Positions 41,559 through 48,561 of a stretch of DNA of 64,000 bases are shown here, piece by piece. The notes under the pieces were generated by a model. That model worked only from the letters and a program-made list of their open reading frames with translations, did not search any database and was not told the DNA's origin. The DNA comes from Fontibacillus puldeungensis (GTDB lineage: Bacteria > Bacillota > Bacilli > Paenibacillales > Paenibacillaceae). The DNA lies in assembly GCF_042678945.1 (NCBI RefSeq), contig NZ_JBHTLM010000006.1:193958-257957 (forward strand), given 5' to 3'. The first letter of the stretch is position 1. The number at the start of each line of letters is the position of its first letter. A program made the translations under genes and the position numbers.

Positions 41559-41684
41559 ATGAAAGATTGGGTAACGCTCCTCACGGCAATCATCCAGTTA
41601 CTTACCGCGTTTGTACTACTAAGAAAAACTCGTGAGGAAAACAAAAAAGGAACCAAACGCAGCCGACCCGGCAAACGTAAATAG
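41559..41684 (+). CDS. 41-residue membrane peptide with basic tail
   Basis: AGGAGGTGAG precedes an ATG that opens 41 codons. The peptide has one helix (WVTLLTAIIQLLTAFVLL, residues 4-21) and a strongly basic tail (RKTREENKK, then RSRPGKRK). This layout recalls small holin-like or type I toxin peptides such as TxpA/BsrG, but I find no sequence identity to them. It is read from a consensus promoter that carries two repressor operators, so it seems tightly shut off in the lysogen. Toxin action is a hypothesis. Confidence 0.6.
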   Translation: MKDWVTLLTAIIQLLTAFVLLRKTREENKKGTKRSRPGKRK

Positions 41685-41783
41685 GTTCCTCGGAGGGAGT
41701 TAACGGCTCCCTCCTCCCAATCTTAACATAAACGGTGTAATAAATAAATCGGCGGCGGCCTTACGCGGGAGGAATGAAATGAA

Positions 41784-42008
41784 ATGGTTAAGACGGAAAA
41801 GTATGGTCCCCATCAGGTCATAACCTACCCCGACGGCATTGTTCTGGTATATTGCGTAGGCAGGACCACGACCTGGTACACTCAGCGCGGGAATCGGTAC
41901 TACTACGAGGAGGAGAGTACCAACGTACGCAACATGGGCAACGCGCTACGCCGGATCGGCCGTGTAAAGTTTGAGGAGATTCATCGTTTGATCGTCACGG
42001 CAGGGTAA
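41784..42008 (+). CDS. Hypothetical phage protein (74 aa)
   Basis: A 74-residue soluble protein rich in aromatic and charged residues: YGPHQVITYPDGIVLVYCVG then TTTWYTQRGNRYYYEEES. The first half looks like a small beta sheet and the second a helix. GGGAGGAATGAA lies upstream. It belongs to a rightward set of four small genes between the RHH module and the lysis genes. No family recognised. Confidence 0.6.
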   Translation: MVKTEKYGPHQVITYPDGIVLVYCVGRTTTWYTQRGNRYYYEEESTNVRNMGNALRRIGRVKFEEIHRLIVTAG

Positions 42009-42061
42009 TGATCGTTGCGGTCATCAATATGGGCTCCGGCCCTTCTAAGGAGGAATATGCG

Positions 42062-42238
42062 GTGAAGACGAAAAAGAAATATGTAGCAAGCCCATACACA
42101 TACGGACCATTCAACAATCCAACATCCTGGGGTATCTGGAATACTGAAACGGAAGCTTGGATGCCGGATAAGCCCACGCCGCGGAAGAGTGACGCCGAAG
42201 CGGATGCGAAAATAATGAACAAGCTGGAGGAGGCGTGA
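42062..42238 (+). CDS. Hypothetical phage protein (58 aa)
   Basis: The GTG at 42062 has AAGGAGG eight bases upstream and gives a 58-residue basic protein (KTKKKYVASPYTYGPFNNP ... DAEADAKIMNKLEEA). A longer in-frame start at 42008 overlaps the previous stop by one base, but the internal site is far stronger. The protein ends in a short helix. Function unknown. Confidence 0.5.
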   Translation: MKTKKKYVASPYTYGPFNNPTSWGIWNTETEAWMPDKPTPRKSDAEADAKIMNKLEEA

Positions 42239-42241
42239 ACC

Positions 42242-42325
42242 TTGGAAACAGCAACATTGATTATCGGAATAGTTGCACTGGTCTTATCGGTTATTGCATT
42301 GATTCGGACGATCAAGAAGGATTGA
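42242..42325 (+). CDS. 27-residue hydrophobic micropeptide
   Basis: A TTG-started frame with GGAGGAGG upstream, overlapping the end of the previous gene's ribosome-binding context. It encodes a single membrane helix (TLIIGIVALVLSVIALIRTI) and ends IKKD. It sits in the same rightward unit as the 41-residue membrane peptide. Expression is plausible but unproven. Confidence 0.45.
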   Translation: METATLIIGIVALVLSVIALIRTIKKD

Positions 42326-42384
42326 GCTGGCATTTGGAGAAATAAGTAAATTAATATCAATTATAATGAAAGGACGTATGAACA

Positions 42385-42546
42385 ATGAAAGTATTTTACG
42401 AGGACATTTTGGTAGGCGAGGTTATAACAAACCGGAGCATGACAGTTGATGAAGCACTTGAGTTGATCGGATTTGATGAAGAAAAGTTTATCGCAGATAA
42501 CGGGTTTGATGATATCGACTATAATGAATTTAAAATGGAATATTAA
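42385..42546 (+). CDS. Acidic 53-residue phage protein
   Basis: A 53-residue acidic protein (KVFYEDILVGEVITNRSMT then VDEALELIGFDEEKF). The acidic surface recalls small phage inhibitors that mimic DNA, though this is only composition. GAAAGGACG precedes the ATG by about ten bases. It is the last gene of the rightward unit and ends at a bidirectional terminator. Confidence 0.55.
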   Translation: MKVFYEDILVGEVITNRSMTVDEALELIGFDEEKFIADNGFDDIDYNEFKMEY

Positions 42547-42550
42547 GCGA

Positions 42551-42588
42551 AAAAAGCCCACCGACCAATTAAGGTTAGTGGGCTTTTG
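42551..42588. terminator. Bidirectional terminator between accessory and lysis genes
   Basis: AAAAGCCCAC (42552-42561) pairs with GTGGGCTTTT (42578-42587). It separates the convergent accessory unit and the amidase gene. Confidence 0.85.
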
Positions 42589-42626
42589 TACCGATTCTTT
42601 CGGATTTGATAGTATTATATCATGGG

Positions 42627-43292
42627 TTATTTTGTAAGTGAAGCTATTTTTTTATCATTATCCCAATTAACTTTTGCGCCGAATGCTTCACCGGCCGCAC
42701 GAAGTGGGACATATACCCTGCCTTCCAGCACAAAGCCGTCCTCGATCTTCTCACCGTTTACGTATACTTTTGCTTTTTCCACGTTTTCTTCATCCTTTCC
42801 TGTTAACTCCGTAGCCACACGATTTTTAAACTCAGTCCATCCAGTCCATTTGCCGCCATCGTACATTTTACGTGGGCAGATTTTGCCGCTCCAATCGTAA
42901 TGACGCCGGAGCCGGTCAACTCCCCAACCCCGTTCCTTAAGCATCTTAGCCACCAATTTAACGGCGTTATCCAGTGTTTTGTCATAGTCGCCAGATTCGC
43001 AAATTTCGATACTGATGGAGGTTCTATTGCCGCTATTTGGGCCGCTACCGTCTCCAGCGTGCCAAGCTGACTCATTAAGCGGTATACACTCTATAGCCTC
43101 GTATTCGTCCACTACGATGTGGAACGATGCTGTCCGTGTATTTGTAAGGTTAGTAAGCCAAGATCGCTCATTGGCGGCCTTACTCGCCGTATTACCTGTG
43201 TTGTGGATCGTTATTGTGGTTGGGTGCATTGCAAGCTCAGGCCGACGATTGCATGGTGTTGTGATTGGGATATAGTCTTTACGGTAGATCAC
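42627..43292 (-). CDS. Phage endolysin: amidase_2 domain plus stalk domain
   Basis: A 221-residue N-acetylmuramoyl-L-alanine amidase. Zinc ligands are H30 (TITIHNTGN), H131 (RRHYDWSG) and C139 (KICPRKM). E96 in ISIEICESG lies in the catalytic pocket. The C-terminal 45 residues (VYVNGEKIEDGFVLEGRVYV, then PLRAAGEAFGAKVNWD) are a copper-amine-oxidase-N-like stalk domain typical of Paenibacillus wall proteins, used here as the wall-binding part. It overlaps the holin gene by four bases. Confidence 0.93.
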   Translation of the reverse strand: MIYRKDYIPITTPCNRRPELAMHPTTITIHNTGNTASKAANERSWLTNLTNTRTASFHIVVDEYEAIECIPLNESAWHAGDGSGPNSGNRTSISIEICESGDYDKTLDNAVKLVAKMLKERGWGVDRLRRHYDWSGKICPRKMYDGGKWTGWTEFKNRVATELTGKDEENVEKAKVYVNGEKIEDGFVLEGRVYVPLRAAGEAFGAKVNWDNDKKIASLTK

Positions 43293-43495
43293 TTGCTATC
43301 ACCGCTATCTTTAACCTCTGGCAATCCTGCCAAGCTCGTCAAAAGGCTAGTAATCGTAGCCAACAAAACCGTACCGCCAACAACATACCAATTAACCTGA
43401 CTAAATACCGTAGTAGCCCCAATTACGCCAATTGCTGTTTGTGCTGCTGTTTTAACTGCGCGGATACCTGCTGCTTTTAACCATTTGATTGTCAT
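43289..43495 (-). CDS. Phage holin
   Basis: A 68-residue protein with two hydrophobic segments (about residues 15-30 and 37-57), a basic N terminus (MTIKWLKAAGIRAVKT) and a charged C terminus. This is the class II/III holin layout found just before the amidase in Gram-positive phages. Its stop overlaps the endolysin start as ATGA. It would form the membrane hole that releases or activates the endolysin. Confidence 0.8.
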   Translation of the reverse strand: MTIKWLKAAGIRAVKTAAQTAIGVIGATTVFSQVNWYVVGGTVLLATITSLLTSLAGLPEVKDSGDSK

Positions 43496-43508
43496 TTATA
43501 ACATCTCC

Positions 43509-43787
43509 TTAGTTTTTAAGATCATCAATACGTTTGTGAGCTTGTTTAGTAGATTCTTCGACTCGCGTTAGCCTTTCGGAAAAAGCTTCAAAGCGTTGGC
43601 CTTGAATCTTTTGTTCTACCTTCATGTCATCCACGCCACGTTTGATGTATTCCATATCTGTTTTTAAGCTCATATTGCTGCCAGAGTCTTGAGCAACATC
43701 CTTTTTGACTGTCCTGTTGTAATTAGTCCAGCCTAAAAATATAGCACTTATTCCGGCTGCAATTGCTACTACGGTTTGCCACTCCAT
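43509..43787 (-). CDS. XhlA/BhlA-like lysis accessory protein
   Basis: A 92-residue protein from the ATG at 43787, with GGCGGTG six bases upstream. One N-terminal helix (VVAIAAGISAIFLGW) is followed by a long coiled coil (YIKRGVDDMKVEQKIQGQRF ... LTRVEESTKQAHKRIDDL). BhlA-type phage membrane proteins have the same order, and XhlA the reverse. It is the first gene of the lysis group and ends 13 bases before the holin. Confidence 0.65.
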   Translation of the reverse strand: MEWQTVVAIAAGISAIFLGWTNYNRTVKKDVAQDSGSNMSLKTDMEYIKRGVDDMKVEQKIQGQRFEAFSERLTRVEESTKQAHKRIDDLKN

Positions 43788-43837
43788 TTTAATCACCGCC
43801 TTAATATAAATAGTCCCCGGATCGGCTCCGAGGGCAA

Positions 43838-43862
43838 AATAAAAACGCCTTCTTTGGCGTTA
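43838..43862 (-). terminator. Terminator between tail and lysis genes
   Basis: AACGCC (43844-43849) pairs with GGCGTT (43856-43861); the minus strand continues TTTATTTT. Some readthrough into the lysis genes is expected. Confidence 0.7.
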
Positions 43863-43903
43863 TTGGCATTGAGCTATATCGTCCTACCACGTTGCTTATA
43901 TTG

Positions 43904-45508
43904 TTAAGCGGTATAAGGACCAACCCTATTAAACTGTAATAAACCGCTGTTAGTGATGAGAGATACGATGCCGGTAGTCGCAGATATTAATATGACACTA
44001 TTAGTAAGGTTAAAAAGGGATTGAACATTCCCTAATTGGTTATACTGCGATGTTCCGGTGCCAGATTCTTCCCGTAGTCCACTAATGCTATTCGAGATAG
44101 AACGAACAGAGTTAATTATCATTCTTGTACAGCCCCTAAGCACAAAACCGTTACCAGTGTTATTTTGCGTGTTTATGGTGCCGACATTTGAGTCACTGCA
44201 ATTATCAAATATTATGCCGTCCTGATTAGGCTGCTCTCCAGTTTGATCTTTTCTTCCATTTACAAACACCATAGCCCCGTGGATAAATCGACAGTTAGTA
44301 AATAATATCCCCCCACGAACACAATGACTACTAACAACCTCATCGATATATACGTACTCGCAGTTTGTCAGGAAAAATCCCGTACCACCTAGGGTATCTG
44401 TCATTACGCGTTTAAACCAAATTGCTAAGCAATTATTCATTACAAAACCGTGACCCCCGGAAGAGTAAGTTCCGCCTAAAACGTCAACATTTTCGAAAAT
44501 TACGCCAGCGATATTTTCAATGTCAAATCCAGGCCAAGTAACATTGATTCCGTGGATTGGATTGGTGCCAGTGAAATCAACGATAAATTTAGAAAAGTAA
44601 ATAAATCCCAAAAAGTCTCTTAATACTACAGGTGTTGCTTTACCCGCGTAACAAGTAATGTCGGTACAGTAGACATTTGCCACCAAGTTTGTCGTGTGAT
44701 TTGCATCACCAATAACTCTATAATGATTTTCTATTCTTATCCGATCTAATCTGATATCGGATATGCCCATCACGTTGGTATTAAAGTAAAATACAACAGA
44801 ATTTGATGGAGCGCTATTCATATCGATAAACAAATTTTCAATACTGATCTGTTGGCCCTGGATATTGAACAGATTTGTTACGCTTGATTTAGCCTTAATA
44901 TTTGCTCGATTACCACCCATTCCAATTATATTCACATGGCTAGGTATAGTTAAATCCCCGAGCACATAACTATCAGCTCCGCCTGGCACAATTAACGGTA
45001 TCCGATTAGCTGCGCAGAAATTTATTGCGGCCTGAAAAGCGGCGGTATCGTCATCTACTCCATTACTTTTTGCATTGTAAGGAGGGGCCTTTACGTTAAT
45101 ACCACGACCATCTACGTTAGTCGTAACACCCGCCAACTGCACAGTAAATTGAGCCTGCATATCGCGAGTGATATCACCGGCTACAGCTATTGTTCTTTTT
45201 GGCGTGTATGATGGATCAGGAGTACGAATATCAATAAGCTCGGCGTCTTTGTCAGCGCCACCACCTTGTATGATGGTATTGACGCGATCATTCACTCCGT
45301 CTACTGCTTCTTTTACATTCGCCCCTGCCGCCGTTCCTGAATAGGCAATATGCTCGGCTGTATGTGCTGCTGTAGAGTTGATATGGTCTGCAACAATAGC
45401 TGCTTTTGCATCTACATCTTTTTCGACGTTTTCAAGGGCGGTATTGATGTTTTCAAAGTCCTCTGAAATATTCTTACTTCCCGTTATCCCGCCGTACCGA
45501 CTTGCCAT
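43904..45508 (-). CDS. Tail spike / receptor-binding protein with right-handed beta-helix
   Basis: A 534-residue protein. Residues 1-95 are a helical trimerisation and attachment part (EDFENINTALENVEKDVDAK). The pectate-lyase-3 signature NAKSNGVDDDTAAFQAAINF begins near residue 145. It opens about 13 coils of a parallel beta-helix with repeated FENVDV-, MNNC-, LTNC- and FDNCSD-like turns. Such proteins bind or cut host surface glycans. No glutamate/aspartate catalytic pair can be assigned by eye. Confidence 0.82.
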   Translation of the reverse strand: MASRYGGITGSKNISEDFENINTALENVEKDVDAKAAIVADHINSTAAHTAEHIAYSGTAAGANVKEAVDGVNDRVNTIIQGGGADKDAELIDIRTPDPSYTPKRTIAVAGDITRDMQAQFTVQLAGVTTNVDGRGINVKAPPYNAKSNGVDDDTAAFQAAINFCAANRIPLIVPGGADSYVLGDLTIPSHVNIIGMGGNRANIKAKSSVTNLFNIQGQQISIENLFIDMNSAPSNSVVFYFNTNVMGISDIRLDRIRIENHYRVIGDANHTTNLVANVYCTDITCYAGKATPVVLRDFLGFIYFSKFIVDFTGTNPIHGINVTWPGFDIENIAGVIFENVDVLGGTYSSGGHGFVMNNCLAIWFKRVMTDTLGGTGFFLTNCEYVYIDEVVSSHCVRGGILFTNCRFIHGAMVFVNGRKDQTGEQPNQDGIIFDNCSDSNVGTINTQNNTGNGFVLRGCTRMIINSVRSISNSISGLREESGTGTSQYNQLGNVQSLFNLTNSVILISATTGIVSLITNSGLLQFNRVGPYTA

Positions 45509-45695
45509 TAGGTTCAGCCCCCTTCAATTGTGATTCTCTACGTTCAATTGCTTCTTTGATACCTAACAAAATTGCCTCTTCTTGCCCCGGGTTAAAGGAT
45601 GATACTGCATCAATAATTGAGCATACTTCAGGCACAGGACACATTGGGTCTATTTCAGCTTTGATAACTGGAGTTATTCGGGCCACGTTTTTCAC
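45474..45695 (-). CDS. Small phage tail-region protein (73 aa)
   Basis: A 73-residue protein that overlaps the start of the spike gene by 35 bases. Two cysteines (MCPVPEVC, residues 18-25) precede a helical stretch (GQEEAILLGIKEAIERRESQ). It may be a chaperone or a structural link for the spike. No family recognised. The overlap suggests coupled translation. Confidence 0.6.
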   Translation of the reverse strand: MKNVARITPVIKAEIDPMCPVPEVCSIIDAVSSFNPGQEEAILLGIKEAIERRESQLKGAEPNGKSVRRDNGK

Positions 45696-45707
45696 CCTTT
45701 CTTGGCA

Positions 45708-45740
45708 TAATAAAAAGCCCCATCGTTTGATGGGACTTTG
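45708..45740 (-). terminator. Terminator after the secreted stalk-domain gene
   Basis: On the minus strand GTCCCATC, AAAC, GATGGGGC forms a short strong hairpin followed by TTTTTATTATG. It ends the transcript coming from 45751-46314. Confidence 0.7.
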
Positions 45741-45750
45741 AATGAATTAA

Positions 45751-46314
45751 TTACTTTTGCAATTCAGCAAGTTGTTCTTCGTACTGTTTGATTCTGCTGG
45801 AAAAATCATTATATCTTGACTCGTAGGTAGCAACCTTCTCATTTTTTTGCTTTTCATCTAACTTATTATCGTTTTTCACTTGATCTATTGCAATTTGCAA
45901 GTCGCTTACAACTTCTTTTGCGCTTTTAATTGAGTTTTGTAAATCTTTTATCTGATCTTCTTTAGTCCTTAAATCTTTTAGTGTAGGCAATTTATCACCT
46001 TCGTTCTGAGGTGGTGTATTAGCGCCAGTTATCGGTTTATCTGATGATTTATCGGCTAGTATGGTTTTTGAATCTGCTTTATAAATTGCATCATACCCAA
46101 GTGTATTTAATATTGTTCTAACTGGTAAGTAGGTAGCCCCTTGATATATCAGAGGGTCGGCATCCAAGTGTTTTTCTTCACCATTTACTACAAACTTTAT
46201 TTTTTCAAACGACGCCTGTACATATTCTCTAACAGGTGCTGCTGCTGCAGTACTCGTCATTCCAATAATTATACCAATACACAGAGTTAGCAAGGTGTAT
46301 ATTGACTTTTTCAT
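45751..46314 (-). CDS. Secreted stalk-domain protein encoded in the tail region
   Basis: A 187-residue protein with a signal peptide (MKKSIYTLLTLCIGIIIG, cleavage likely after TSTAAAA near residue 26). A stalk domain of the copper-amine-oxidase-N type spans residues 40-90 (FVVNGEEKHLDADPLIYQGA then TYLPVRTILNTLGYDAIY). A coiled coil of about 75 residues ends the protein. It lies between two tail genes yet is a secreted host-type protein. It may be a lysogenic-conversion factor at the cell surface. Confidence 0.75.
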   Translation of the reverse strand: MKKSIYTLLTLCIGIIIGMTSTAAAAPVREYVQASFEKIKFVVNGEEKHLDADPLIYQGATYLPVRTILNTLGYDAIYKADSKTILADKSSDKPITGANTPPQNEGDKLPTLKDLRTKEDQIKDLQNSIKSAKEVVSDLQIAIDQVKNDNKLDEKQKNEKVATYESRYNDFSSRIKQYEEQLAELQK

Positions 46315-46367
46315 ATTAATATTCCTCCCTACATTTTTCTACATTGTACATCAAAATGTAGGGAATA

Positions 46368-48185
46368 TCACCCTATTTGTACATTGTTTACATATACACC
46401 ATTAGGAGCATTAATACGAATTTCATTGTTAGCTTCAATATACCCGGTCCTAGAAAACCATAATCGCATGTCATTTAGCATATCTTGAATTGCAAAAACT
46501 AAATCGTTTCCAGATACACCAGAGTAAATATTAATATCGGCATAACCAGACCTTAACTCTACACCTCTGCTTCCTGTGCTACTGGTTCTTATTGTAGCGC
46601 CTGTGATGATACCACCTTCAATCGTGGCTCCGACTATTTCGCCGCCCTCAACTCTGCCAGCAGAAACAGTGCCACTGAACGTACCGTTAGCACCTTGGAG
46701 TGTTCCCGTAAATGTGCCATTAGCCGCCTGTAATGTCCCGGTGAATGTTCCATTTGCTGCTTCAAGTGTTCCACTAAAAACACCATCAACGCCTTGCAGC
46801 GTACCTGAGAATGTACCGCCAGCGGCTTCAAGATCACCGCCAAATTTAAACTTACGGCTAGGCAAATCAAACCACAAAGCACGGTCTCCATTGGCGTAGA
46901 AAGACAGCTCATCAGAGTTGAACACAGCTTTAGAGGCATGATCTTCACGTTCAATTGTTAAGCCAGCGGTTCGCGTTATTGTAGCTCCATAGTAAGCCTT
47001 GCCTTCCTTGACCGCCGTTTTGTTTAACTTATTGACCGCCGTAGTAAGTGATCCGTCCACTTTAAATTCACTCTGTTGTTCTGATACAGACGGTGCTTCA
47101 ATAGCCATTTTAAGACCACCTTTAAAGCTGTATGTCTGCTTTAAAATGACGGATTTGTACTTAACCATGCCGTTCCACGGGATGTGCATGTCTTGCCAAG
47201 CCGTTGCGGTATCAAGCCAAGACAGGCTTTCATTTTGTTCAAATCCGATAATATCTCCATGCTCAAGCTGTGGGAATCCTCTGGCATCCATAGAAATTGG
47301 TATATAGTTAAATCCATTCAATGTGCTACGAAGGTTATTAACCATTGTCTGCGTCATAAATGGATTTTCGAGATTAAGCGTTAGGTTTTCACCGCCGACC
47401 CCAGCTTCAAAGGTGAGTGAATCTTCGGTGTCATAAGTGACCACAACGCGAGAGTAATTTTTAATCGGGTTAACTTGCTTAACCCGGATGTAATCAGATG
47501 TAGTCATTTCAAACGCTGGCGGATCAGTAGCGGCAAATCGTTTAAACCTAATCGTTCCGTCTTTGCCTACAATGACGTTGGCTGAGTTAGCTCCCGCAAT
47601 GTATCCCATCACCTGCCGCATGGTAAAGCCCGCTGGCCCAGCTTGTATTTGATAGGATGGGTTTATAACAACACTGCTGTCATATACATAGTCTAATCGC
47701 CCACAAATCTCATCCCATACGGCTTTCATGGAGGCCGGATATGCTAACGAAGACACATATGCCACATCAGCGAAAACCAGCCTATCATAACAGGTAAACG
47801 TCCATACACCATTAATCTTTTCACGGGAGTCTATAAAAAACTCCCCGAGCGGCATCCAATCAGACAATGCTCCTTCCCATGTAACACGCATATCCTTCCA
47901 TGGATAAGTGGCTTCTTCCCAGGTCATTCCAGACAATGATAGTGATAAAAAAGGCACGATTCTTGCGTTATCTGGTATGGTTTGATTTGTTCTGATAGTG
48001 ACTACAAGTTTAGAGGGTATTGCAGTTCCAACCTCAAACCCGTCCGATGATACAAGACTGTTTTCAATCGTAAAATCAACTATCTCGTTGTCGTTATATT
48101 GGACTCCATCAACCGTAGCCATAACTATAAATTCTCTGTCAGGTCTGCGTAAAGCATCTAAATATAATTGTGATATTGGATACAT
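46368..48185 (-). CDS. Tail-tip / tail fibre protein with 11-residue repeats
   Basis: A 605-residue protein. Residues 1-370 resemble the tail-associated hub of siphoviruses (DREFIVMATVDGVQYND, SDWMPLGEFFIDSREKINGV, a bipartite beta-rich region). Residues 457-508 hold 4.5 units of an 11-residue repeat, G-T-F-[ST]-G-T-L-[QE]-[GA]-[AV]-[ND]. After this comes EGGEIVGATIEGGIITGATI, another short beta repeat, and a C-terminal head. The repeats probably form a rigid beta-fibre. It follows the small tail protein by five bases. Confidence 0.75.
   Translation of the reverse strand: MYPISQLYLDALRRPDREFIVMATVDGVQYNDNEIVDFTIENSLVSSDGFEVGTAIPSKLVVTIRTNQTIPDNARIVPFLSLSLSGMTWEEATYPWKDMRVTWEGALSDWMPLGEFFIDSREKINGVWTFTCYDRLVFADVAYVSSLAYPASMKAVWDEICGRLDYVYDSSVVINPSYQIQAGPAGFTMRQVMGYIAGANSANVIVGKDGTIRFKRFAATDPPAFEMTTSDYIRVKQVNPIKNYSRVVVTYDTEDSLTFEAGVGGENLTLNLENPFMTQTMVNNLRSTLNGFNYIPISMDARGFPQLEHGDIIGFEQNESLSWLDTATAWQDMHIPWNGMVKYKSVILKQTYSFKGGLKMAIEAPSVSEQQSEFKVDGSLTTAVNKLNKTAVKEGKAYYGATITRTAGLTIEREDHASKAVFNSDELSFYANGDRALWFDLPSRKFKFGGDLEAAGGTFSGTLQGVDGVFSGTLEAANGTFTGTLQAANGTFTGTLQGANGTFSGTVSAGRVEGGEIVGATIEGGIITGATIRTSSTGSRGVELRSGYADINIYSGVSGNDLVFAIQDMLNDMRLWFSRTGYIEANNEIRINAPNGVYVNNVQIG
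46662..46817 (-). repeat. 33-bp tandem repeats encoding the tail-fibre repeat
   Basis: Four and a half units of about 33 bp encode the 11-residue repeat. Units differ at many third positions, so they are old rather than recently expanded. Such arrays can vary in copy number between related phages. Confidence 0.75.
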
Positions 48186-48189
48186 AGCG

Positions 48190-48549
48190 TCACCGTTCTG
48201 TCAGCGTGTATTTTAAATCTTTCCACCAAAGCACGCCGTTCCTTTCAAAAGCTACCGGGGCTGGACGATCCCCAATATACATACGCTTTGTAATGTAAGT
48301 GCCTTCCATCGGGTCGGGAAAAGTAAAATCAAAAAACACATCCTTCATGGCCTTTAAAATTTGGGATATCTGTACGCCAGTTAATGCATTCCATCCAATT
48401 TCAACCTGCCGCTTCACTGTGATTCTATCCCGGTTAAGGGTCCCATCCGCAGTACGGACGGATGAATCAGCATCGTCCAGATCAAGAATTGTAACCTTAA
48501 ATTCGCTCGGGGAAGCGACAAGCGGCGTTCCATTAACTTTCAATAGCAT
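48190..48549 (-). CDS. Distal tail region protein (119 aa)
   Basis: A 119-residue beta-rich protein (LLKVNGTPLVASPSEFKVTI, DGTLNRDRITVKRQVEIGWN, FDFTFPDPMEG). It lies between tape measure and hub, where siphoviruses encode Dit-like or tail-completion proteins. I assign it by position and composition; no firm family. Confidence 0.65.
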   Translation of the reverse strand: MLLKVNGTPLVASPSEFKVTILDLDDADSSVRTADGTLNRDRITVKRQVEIGWNALTGVQISQILKAMKDVFFDFTFPDPMEGTYITKRMYIGDRPAPVAFERNGVLWWKDLKYTLTER

Positions 48550-48561
48550 GATTCACACCTC

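Noticed and set aside
41685..41740. GGAGGGAG/CTCCCTCC hairpin as a terminator of the 41-residue peptide gene
   Set aside because: The stem is strong but no T-run follows on either strand, so it was not listed as a terminator; a regulatory hairpin is possible.
46662..46817. Possible CRISPR array
   Set aside because: The 33-bp units are contiguous, without spacers, in frame inside a tail gene. No CRISPR array or cas gene is seen anywhere in the window.
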